A DNA stretch of 64,000 nt, taken from assembly GCA_963580455.1 (NCBI GenBank), contig OY756960.1:6448001-6512000 (forward strand), given 5' to 3'. Positions 44,205 through 53,084 of this stretch are shown here, one piece after another. The notes under the pieces were generated by a model. The model was not told where the DNA came from. It saw nothing but the letters and a program-made list of their open reading frames with translations, and ran no database searches. The position numbers and the translations under genes are program-made. Every line of letters starts with the position of its first letter. The first letter of the stretch is position 1. The DNA comes from Euonymus europaeus (lineage: Eukaryota; Streptophyta; Magnoliopsida; Celastrales; Celastraceae).

Positions 44205-46568
44205 ATGACTGATGTGAGTATAATGGTACGTTACTGTGGAGATTGGGAGAAATTGGACGCCAATTATATGTACAGAGGTGGAAAGAGCAAAGGTGTGATT
44301 GTTCAAAATGACATTTCATACGAGGCGTTGTTGGACATTGTGTACGGTATTACGAAGATTGATCGTCTGACATATGAAATTCAAATGAAGTATGTTATGA
44401 ATGCACACGGTCCAATGGAGCCTGTTCATATTGAAGATGACAGTGATGTTAATTTCTTCCTTAGATGTAACACGGATAGAAGCTTGCCTGTGACATGTTT
44501 ATGCATTTCATTTTCGAAGAGAAGATATGTGGATGATAATGATGACGATTTCGTGACTACTGCTGGATTATATTCAGATTTTGAAGGGATTGGGTTAAGT
44601 AGGAATAATGACTTTGACTATGGCTCTCCCAATCCTCATTTCGAGCACCCACATATTGATGATGCTGATGGTGATCCACCTGTACATGTTGAAGGTAATG
44701 CTGATGGTGATCCACCTACACATGTGGAAGCAAATGCAACTCTTAATTCGGGGTATAATGTTGGTGGTAATGCTAGCTCAAGTTCAATTGGCAACTCACA
44801 AATTCTTTCCAACAGAAACTCTGGCACTCCATCCGATGACTCACTTGGGATATTGGCTGTTGGAGAGCTATTTGAGAACAAGAAGTCTTTGCTGAAAAAG
44901 GTGTCGTTGTATGCATTGGAGTTACACTTTCAATTTAAAGTTGCTAAGTCGACCAAGTGTTTATTTGTGGTTAGTTGCTTGGCGAGTGAGTGCAAGTGGT
45001 GGCTTCGAGCAACTAGGGTGAAAGATACTGATTTCTTTGCTATCAAGGTGTTTCGCGACACACATATCTCCTCTTCTTGCTTTACACATGATAGTCATCG
45101 ACAAGCATCAAGTTGGGTCGTTGGTCAATGCATAAAATCAAAATATGAGGGGGTTGGATGCATTTATAGGCCGAAGGACATCGTCCAGGATTGACAGAAA
45201 CTGTATGGAGTGTCAATAAATTATGGCAAAGCTTGGAGAGCGAAAGAGAGTGCCATGGATTCTGTACGTGGTTCGCCGGAAGCATCCTATGCTGATTTGC
45301 CTATTTTTTTTGCACAGTTGCAGTCCAAGAATCCAGGATCAGTGACACATCTTGAGTATGACTCCCAAAACAGGTTTAAATATCTATTTATGGCTCTTGG
45401 TCCATGCTTAGCAGGTTTTCATTCTTCTATACGCCCTGTTATTTGTGTTGATGGCACTCACTTGAAAGGCAAATATCTCGGGACTTTATTTGTTGCAACT
45501 TGTTTGGATGGTAACAATCAAGTGTATCCAGTAGCCTTCGGAGTCGGTGACTCAGAGAATGATGCTTCATGGAATTGGTTTTTTGATAAATTGCGTGGGG
45601 CTATTGGAGATGTACAGTCTCTTGTTATTATATCTGACAGGAATCAAAGCATTGAGAAAGGTGTGCGTAATATTTTTCCTGAAGCATTGCATGGTTTCTG
45701 TATGTTTCACATCAGTCAAAACTTGAAGGCTAAGAAATTTCCAGAAGCTGTGATTCCTCTTTTTCTTAAAGCTGCAAAGTTGTACCAAGAAAGAGACTTT
45801 CTTGCTATTATGAATCAAATACGCTTCTTTGATCAGGGGAGAGTATACACATACCTTGCAGAAGCTGGGTTTCAGAAGTGGGCTAGGGCATATTTCCCAA
45901 GAAATCGATATAATGTCATGACTACAAATATTGCTGAGTGTTTAAATGGCATCCTACGCGATGCTCGATCTCTTCCCATAACAAAATTGATGGAACATTT
46001 AGTGCATTTACTACAACGTTGGTTCCATGATCGTCGTGTGGCTGCTGTGGCAATGAGTACTGAGCTAACAAGTTATTACCAGAAGATTGCAGATGCTCGC
46101 CGTGAGAAGGCAAGATATTGCAATGTTGAACCGATTGCTATCAATGAGTTTTATGTGAGGCATGGTGATAATGGTGGACAAGTTGATTTGGTAAACAAAC
46201 ATTGTTCATGCAAGGTTTTTGATATTGACCAGATGCCTTGTGTCCATGCATCTGCCGCATGTAGATTTAGAAATTTGTCAACAACAACTTATACATCTCA
46301 TTACTACACTACGGAGATGTTGGTGCTTGCATATGCTCAACCAATTTTTCCAATATTGTCCACTGATGCCTATGATGTGGGAGAAGAGCATGTAGTTGTC
46401 TTACCTCCAGCAACTCGACGTCCTCCTGGGAGGCCAAAGAGGCAAAGAATTCCATCGGCGGGAGAAACACAGCCACTTAGAATATGCAGCCGTTGCAAGA
46501 AGCGTGGACACAATCGTCAAACTTGCACAGAGCCTATATCATTGGGACCTAGTACATCCGCACCATAA
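44205..46568 (+). pseudogene. mudrA: mudrA-type MULE transposase, one in-frame stop
   Basis: ATG 44205 follows an acceptor-like TTATGCAG. The 787-codon frame is open except for TGA at 45192-45194. Order: a PB1-like N-terminus (VSIMVRYCGDWEKLD to about residue 110); an acidic, Gly/Asn-rich linker with a duplicated GDPP.HVE block; and the MuDR DNA-binding zinc region (SLYALELHFQFKVAKSTK, then CLASECKWWLRA). The DDE core has VICVDGTHLKGKY (Asp), VIISDRNQSIEKG (Asp) and TTNIAECLNGIL (Glu). A SWIM finger CSCKVFDIDQMPCVHA and a CCHC knuckle CSRCKKRGHNRQTC follow near the end. It binds the TIRs and catalyses transposition. With only one nonsense change it is a very recent pseudogene, or could be rescued by readthrough. 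Confidence 0.93.
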
Positions 46569-46859
46569 TGATCTAAGGTATTATTTGTACATTAATGTAC
46601 TATATTGGTTTATGCAACTTCATTTCATATTTCAATACTTATATTCACAATTTTTATTATCCTGAATGTATTGTGCAGGGTAGTATTGATGCTGATGCAC
46701 TAAATATGCCATGGACATGCAAAAGAGAAAGTAGGAGTGGCCATTGAAGTGCATATGATCTTTTTTAGTTTTATCTTTATGATGGATATTTGGGAATTTT
46801 TTTTTCAAGTTCTTTTGATGCAATGTTTTGGTTTTGCTGTTATATATTCAGCTGTTATG

Positions 46860-47465
46860 GATATTTGATAACTATTTCTCTAAGTTCATTTGACAGGTTG
46901 ATAACTATTATGAATATGTGAGACCTATTTCTTTAAGTTCATTTTACAGGTTGAGATTTGTTATGAAACATGTTGAGAATTGTTGAAAACAGGTTGAGAA
47001 TGTAACAAACAGGTTAATAATTGTTATGGTTTTGACTTGGTTGAGAATATAACCAACAGGTTCAGAACAGTTATTGAGCAGGTTGAGAATAGCTATTTTG
47101 CAGGTTGAGAACAGTTATTCAACAGGTTTAGAATTGTTATGGTTTTGACTTGGTTGAGAATATAACCAACAGGTTGAGAATAGCTATTTTGCAGGTTGAG
47201 AATGTAACAAACATGTTGAGAACAGTTATTGAGCATGTTGAGAATATAACCAATAGGTTGAGAACAGTCTTTGAGCAGGTTGAGAATAGCTATTTTGCAG
47301 GTTGAGAATAGCTATTGTGTAGGTTGAGAACAGTTATTCAACAGGTTGAGAATAGCTATTGTGTAGGTTGAGAACAGTTATTCAACAGGTTTAGAATAGT
47401 TATTGTGTAGGTTGAGAATATAACAAACAGGTTGAGAATATAACAAACATGTTGAGAACAGTTAT
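46860..47465 (+). repeat. GGTTGAGAA minisatellite array C
   Basis: Units of about 21-24 bp such as CAGGTTGAGAATAGCTATTTTG and CAGGTTGAGAACAGTTATTC lie downstream of mudrA. They are still in the plus orientation. The array stops near 47465, before the 3' end of the convergent peptidase gene. Confidence 0.95.
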
Positions 47466-48329
47466 GTTCAAAACAGTTACTAAACAGTTTTTTCAAAAAA
47501 ATTGGACAGCACCTCCCCATATATTGGAGAGCGCCAACCTGTATCAAATACACAACAATCATTTGAAGGCCTCGGGCCATCAAAACAGCATCAAAACCAC
47601 AACTCCTAGGCAGGGCCACAGGCCATCTATTAGTATGCAATAATATCATAACAGTTTCATACATATAACATGTTTTCATAGTTAGTTAATAGCAAAATGG
47701 ACCACAATATACAAGCAATCAAATTCTAAATTCCTGTTTGAAACAGTCAATCGCAAATTTTTTCCTATAAAAAGGCATCGCATGTATCTTCAACTCTGAG
47801 AATGGGACATCCGAACTAAGCATTTCAATAAACTTTATACAAAACATCCCACAATCTGACCTGCATATATATGGAACACAATAGTAAGAAATTTACATAC
47901 TAAGAACTAAGTTGAAAAAATTCACAATTTGTTAAAAAACACACTCACCCATTATATTGTTGCGGACAGCTAGAAACCCTTTCAGTTGTCCAGGTCTTGT
48001 CATACTTTTCATCAACACGACCTAGGATCCTCGGCAGCATATTTTCTAAAGGTTTCATTCTCTTCGCAAATTCTGCTTTCCGAGTGTGCGACAATAAAGA
48101 GTCAAAAACTCGAATTTTCATGCCTTTTATATCCAGCTGAACAGCTACCCAATGATCACCACCAATGTTCATAGGGAAGTAGACATAATCGAACATACTC
48201 CAAGGTTTGTTATTTCTTGACCCATCCACAAACCTTAAAATTGTGTCTTTATGATCCCAAACACTAGGGCCACCTTTCTTTTGAAATAATGGGTAGAGCT
48301 GCTCAATGTAAGCCTGCATGAGAAATATA

Positions 48330-48530
48330 CAGTTCTCAACCAAGTAATCACACATTTCTCAACCAATAAAAAATACAGATATTCAGTTCTCAACCAACTA
48401 CACATATACATTTCTCAACCAAGCAATCACACAGTTCTCAACCAAGAAAAAAATACAGATATACAGTTCTCAACCAAGCAATCACACATTTCTCAGTTTA
48501 GAAAAAATATTCAACCAAGTACTTTCATGA
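48330..48530 (-). repeat. GGTTGAGAA minisatellite array D (intronic, minus orientation)
   Basis: On the plus strand the units read TTCTCAACCAAGCAATCACACA and similar. On the minus strand this is GGTTGAGAA, the sense strand of the peptidase gene. The array lies in the intron before exon 48313-47949. Confidence 0.93.
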
Positions 48531-48984
48531 AATTGAGTTTGGATAATGTCACAACTCTGGGGGAATATATTAGGATGCTCTGCCTTTCTTTTCAACATAA
48601 AATGGATGGCTGTATCGATATGCTGAGAAGACATTGCGTAATAAACAATATGCGTTAGTATAATGTATTATAAAAAAAATATTTAGTAAATAGATTGATA
48701 AAAATTCAATTTATACCGTTTCATCAAACCATTTTGCAGGATCCATTGCAGTGTCAAACCATTCCTTTGATGCAGAGCATGTGGGAAATTCAATCACTTT
48801 GCTCCTACTATCCCCTCCAGAAAAATATGACACCATATCGTCTTCCCATTCTTGTGGAAACTCCCGAAACAGATTCACGTCGCTGACAACCTCAATCTTC
48901 TTCTTTTTCTCAGTTGGGTTGACGTAAGGCGATGTCACATATCGTCCTTTTTTGTGTGCACGTACTTGACGTGCATACACTTTC

Positions 48985-49530
48985 TCTTCCTCCTTGGCCT
49001 CTTCTTCCTTCTTTTTATCTTCTTTCTCTTTCTCTTCCTTCTTTTTATCTTCTTTCTCTTTCTCTTCCTTCTCCTCTCTTTTTTTTCTCTTGCTCTTTAT
49101 TCTCTTTTTCTTCCTCATTCTTCCACCTCTCTTCCACCTCTCTTCCACTCTCTTTTGTTTTTTTTCTTCCTCTTTCTTCTCTTTCTCCTCCTCTTTTTTT
49201 TTTTCTCTTGCTCTTTCTTCTCTTTTTCTTCCTCATTCTTCCTCTCTCTTCTGTTTTTTCTCTTTCTCCTCCTCTTTTTTCTTTTTTTTTCTCTTCCTCT
49301 TTCTCCTCCTCTTTCTCCTCCTCAATCTTCTTTTTTTTCTCCCCCTCTTTCTTGTTTTTTTTCTCTTCCTCTTTCTCATCTTTCTCCTCGTCTCTCTTCT
49401 TTTTTCTCTCCACCGTCTTCTTTATTTTTTTCTCTTCCTTTTTTTTTTCCTATTCTCGTCCTCTTTTGTTTTCTTTTCCTCCTCTCTCTTCCTCTTACCT
49501 TTCTTTTCCTCCATCCCTCTCTCTTCCATA
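48985..49530 (-). repeat. Polypurine (GAA/GAG/AAG) low-complexity tract in peptidase exon 4
   Basis: About 550 bp are almost pure pyrimidine on the plus strand (TTCTTCCTCTTTCTCC type). On the coding strand this gives Lys/Glu/Arg-rich linker. The reading frame changes phase within the tract: the exon frame stops at 49424-49422, a neighbouring frame is open 49413-49045, and the original frame is open again from 49148. This is typical of slippage indels. Plus-strand frames here (Ser/Leu/Phe-rich) are artefacts. Confidence 0.9.
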
Positions 49531-50004
49531 ATAGTTTGGCTCCTAGTGAGCACTTTCCTCTCATCTTTCTTCTCCCCACTTCCCGCCGTCCCCAAGGATT
49601 TCTCAATCGAGGAAATCCTTTTGGTTAGGTCATCCAACCGGCCTGACAGCTTCTTGTCCAAGGCATCGATTCTCTCCCCCAATTGGGCTATCACTTCAAC
49701 CTACAATAAGATAAAATACAAACATAAATGCGTTAGTTGATGATATTATAAGTAGGAAAAAAAACTATCACAACTGAAAATAAGCAAACACTATTTAATA
49801 CCATTGTAATTTCAGATTGCCGAATTGATGGCTGACTTCGACTACTTGATCCTTTCATTCTCATCGCCTTAATAACATGCGCTTTCACCACTAAGCCAAC
49901 AACGGCATCACAGTAGGAGGTATAATTTTGCTCACGTTCTTCATTGGTAGCCTCCAATGAAGCGTGTACTTCAATCTGTAATGTAACGCAATAGACTCTC
50001 AACC

Positions 50005-50440
50005 ATTAGATACAGTTAATCAACAAAAATACTAAACTGTTCTCAACCATTAAATAAACTGTTCTCAACCAGTAAATAAACTGTTCTCAACCATCAGTTA
50101 AACTGTTCTCAACCATCAGATACAGTTAACCAACAAAAATACTAAACTATTCTCAACCATTAAATAAACTGTTCTCAACCAGTAAATAAACTGTTCTCAA
50201 CCATCAGTTAAACTGTTCTCAACCATCAGATACAGTTAACCAACAAAAATAATACACTGTTCTCAACCATTAAATAAACTGTTTTCAACCAGTAAATAAG
50301 TTGTTCTCAACCAATAAATAAAGTGTTCTCAACCATCAATTAAACTGTTCTCAACTATCAGATACAGTTAACCAACAAAAATAAACTGTTCTCAACCAGT
50401 AAATAAAGTGTTCTCAACCATCAAGGATGTTATTCTCAAC
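50005..50440 (-). repeat. GGTTGAGAA minisatellite array E with 110-bp higher-order unit
   Basis: Units of about 22 bp (ACTGTTCTCAACCATTAAATAA on the plus strand) lie in the intron between exons 50665-50525 and 49975-49802. A higher-order block marked by CAACAAAAAT recurs at 50021, 50131, 50241 and 50373, i.e. 110, 110 and 132 bp (five or six units). Confidence 0.93.
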
Positions 50441-51478
50441 CATATACCAACAATTCATAAAATTTACAAATATTCAAAAGAGAGAAAAAAACAGTAAGTG
50501 AATTCATAGGTTGAGAACACTCACATCTTCCAATGATAAGATGTCCATAACATCAGCAGATTTTGGTGGGCAATCTGCTCTCCATTGCAGCATCCGTGGG
50601 GACCTCCTATCAAGCGCTGTAGCAAATCTCAAACCGACCGCGGGAATAGCCTCATAAATCCATATCTGGAGTCACAATATATTCAAAATACAATCAAAAT
50701 ATATCATGTTCTAGGGAAAAAAAATGACAACCAATTAGATTTTAGAAATAAAAGTATAAATTACCTGGAATGCAAAAGGGAATCCAACCAAACTATAAAA
50801 GTCCAACCCCTTTCCCTTTTGCTTGTTCTTCTCAGATCGACCAATCAATGCGCTATTCAATGACTCTGCAGTCCGCTTGAATGATAGAGTTCCCCATGAG
50901 AAGTTGTTGAACTCCTCAACTGAGCCTACCAACTCTAGCCAATTGGTATCAATGAATAATTTCGGCTCCCTTCCCAACAGAACAAACTCTACCAAATACA
51001 CAAGAGCCAATTTTACTTTATCATCAGATTCCTCACATGCAATGAACCGATCATGCAATGCATTGCATGTGATCCTCTGTTGGCCCTCAAACAGCTTTCG
51101 CACCATCACGTCTCTCCCTTCCGGTAAGAATGTACTAAGTTCTGGAAGTTGTGAGCATCGAAGACCGGTTATTAAGTTGAATTCTTTCAGTGAGAATGTC
51201 AACTCATGTTCCCCAATCCTGAACAACAGCCTCCCTGCTGCTTCGTCTGCAGGAGAGAGCACTTGATGCATCAACACCTGATGTACAATTTGAGGAGCCC
51301 ACTAAATCTCTGAAATATCCAAAAAATGCCCAAAATAGGATGCTCTAAAAGCCTCTAACTCGTCACCTACAAGCTTTAATTTAATTGTTTTTATAGCTTG
51401 TGCGAGTCTAGATCGGCTAACAACCTTGGATTGGAATCTATCCTCCGCAGGAATTCTGAAATCCATAGTATACAAATT

Positions 51479-52081
51479 CTGCACAAGACAAGTACATATT
51501 GTTTAAGGCAAAATATTAGGACAACGATAATTATAAAACTACAGAAATTTAATAGAAATAACTACCAATTTAAATATCAATATTGCTAAAAAAAATTAGC
51601 ATTAAGTGGGGCATACCCAATGCAAGTCATTTAAAGAGATGAGATCTAATGAATCAAGTGGAGATACAGACCTACTGTCATAATAAAATTTCTAGAAGTC
51701 TGGCATAGACCCTCAAGCTTTAGTTTGGAGGAACTAAAAATTAATCATGCGAGATTATAAGGCATAAGAACATAAAACTGGCAATAGCAAAAGTTTTGCT
51801 TGTCCGAGCAGCAAATATCAAGATATCCACAATATCATTCTATTATATGCAATAAGAACATGAAACCTTGAAATCTAGCCAGACATTTGTCTCAAAAGAA
51901 AATGTCAAACGAACAAAGCCCAACAAGAAATAAGCCAGAAAAAAAGAACCTGTTAACATAACACATAACTGTCGCAAAAACAGATAATATCACAAATCCT
52001 CCAACCAGTGCTAAATGAACAACACATACTGCAAAAAGAGAGTTTTCATTGTTTCTTTTTTCATTTTTTGTATCACTTAAA
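51479..52081. other. MULE-1 right internal sequence, no gene recognised
   Basis: Intron or leader of the peptidase gene (an acceptor TTGTGCAG ends at 51479 on the minus strand) followed by AT-rich sequence. Nothing else is seen. Confidence 0.4.
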
Positions 52082-52240
52082 TATGAAAGCCGTTAGAAAA
52101 TCAAGCCCAGAAAAGGAATTACTGCGAGCTAAGGAGCAGATTCTGAAGTGTAAACTTGGAATCCGAGATGCAGTTCGCCAGCTGGACTCACTTAGTTCAA
52201 TAGGGTGCATTGAAGACTCTGTTATAGCTCCACCATGAAC
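52082..52240 (+). pseudogene. Captured exon fragment resembling PRHA/HAT3.1 PHD-homeodomain gene
   Basis: From ATG 52082 the frame reads [20 protein letters not shown], then [17 protein letters not shown], then [10 protein letters not shown] and a TGA at about 52236. Spacing and residues match my memory of the segment just before the PHD finger in plant pathogenesis-related homeodomain proteins (P.KEL.RAK..IL.CKLGIRD...QLDSL...G.IEDS). The PHD finger and homeodomain do not follow. It lies on the strand opposite the peptidase gene, inside the MULE, as expected of gene-fragment capture by Mutator-like elements. It could also be part of the host sequence at an older insertion. Needs a protein search. 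Confidence 0.55.
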
Positions 52241-52934
52241 ATGTAAGCATGTATGACTATTATCAGTTATGCATGAATATAAAGGTTAGGAGTCTCTTGC
52301 AGAAGATACGTGTTACTGAAGGTGGTTTTGGAATTGACCGAACCAGTGCTAGTTGTTATCATATGGATTTCTTAAAATGGTCCTTACATGCAGAAGCATA
52401 AACAGTAGTTCCAAATCAAGCCCAAGGACTTATATTATATTTCTTGCCTGGAAAAAATGTGGCAATTCTTTACTTCTCTACAATTTGATTTCAACAATGA
52501 TCATTACGCTTTGTCAAATGTTATAAGGAGAAATCTGAAATATCTCTATCACATAAGGAACCTATTTCAGAGAAACTCGAGTGAGGGAGCAACTCCACTA
52601 ATTTTTCCAAAACTTACCCAAGAATAACTCTGGTCTTCAGGTCGAATTGCAGAGAAAGGCAGCTCCAGTCATTGGGGTGGATTACTACGGCTTCCATAGA
52701 GATTGGGCGTCCATTTTTGGGTTCCCTCTCAAGCTATACGGAAAAACCCTTGTGTGGGGGGATACTCCTTTGAATACGAGATCGAAGAGCTTCCAGAGAG
52801 GGATCTTCTGCTTCAGTGGTTGGCTTCGATGGCTGTGATACGTGAGGGTTGAGAGACGAATATTTCTTAGGGTTGAGAAAGGGGTCGGATGGTTGATGGG
52901 TGAGAGAAATCCAATTTTTTCAATTTAATTTTAT
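52241..52934. other. MULE-1 right subterminal region
   Basis: Sequence without certain genes. A plus-strand frame at 52647-52838 is open for 63 codons but I do not recognise it; it may be more captured DNA or the leader of the minus-strand peptidase transcript. GGGTTGAGAGA and GGGTTGAGAAA occur near 52848 and 52871. Confidence 0.4.
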
Positions 52935-53075
52935 TATTTTTTTTAGTTTTTTTATTTGGTAAATGATTTTGGAGGGAAATGATATTTAAGGGTATATAGG
53001 ACATTTCATATGGCAAAAAGGTTGGGTTAAAGTTATAATTTGGCTCTTAAAAAGGGTTATTTTAGGAAAAAACCC
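52935..53075 (-). repeat. Right terminal inverted repeat of MULE-1
   Basis: Reverse complement of the left TIR (41079-41240), ending ...AGGAAAAAACCC immediately before the target duplication TTTTAATAA. Confidence 0.93.
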
Positions 53076-53084
53076 TTTTAATAA

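Larger units (their letters stand above)
47719..51478 (-). pseudogene. DUF1985/ULP1-like C48 cysteine peptidase of MULE-1, multi-exon
   Basis: Proposed exons (minus): 51478-50765, 50665-50525, 49975-49802, 49700-48717, about 48622-48488, 48313-47949, 47860-47719. The first five donors and acceptors fit GT/AG in phase. Exon 1 holds DUF1985 (LLFRIGEHELTFSLKEFNLI, then LALVYLVEFVLLGRE). Exon 4 is coiled-coil then very K/E-rich. The last two exons form the ULP1 domain: YPLFQKKGGPSVW, GGDHWVAV (His), VFDSL (Asp), SCPQQYNG (Gln) and, after an intron, SDCGMF (catalytic Cys). Stop is TGA 47721-47719. Such proteins occur in Kaonashi MULEs and probably act on SUMO-like conjugates. Damage: TAG 51304-51302 in DUF1985 and frame changes in the K/E tract. 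The exon 5 donor is uncertain. Confidence 0.88.
41079..53075 (+). mobile_element. 12-kb MULE with transposase, PB1-like gene and ULP1 peptidase (MULE-1)
   Basis: The element has long terminal inverted repeats starting GGGTTTTTTCCTAAAATAAC at both ends. They are flanked by the perfect 9-bp target duplication TTTTAATAA (41070-41078 and 53076-53084), diagnostic of Mutator-like elements. Plus-strand genes are a PB1-like ORF and mudrA. Convergent minus-strand gene is a DUF1985/C48 peptidase, as in Kaonashi-type MULEs. The right subterminal part holds a host-gene-like fragment. Each of the two large genes has at least one premature stop, but the element is otherwise structurally complete. It inserted into an already integrated caulimovirid. 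Confidence 0.95.

Noticed and set aside
48852..49740. Plus-strand frames of 200-258 codons rich in Ser, Leu and Phe
   Set aside because: Antisense of the polypurine tract in the minus-strand peptidase exon. Low complexity only.
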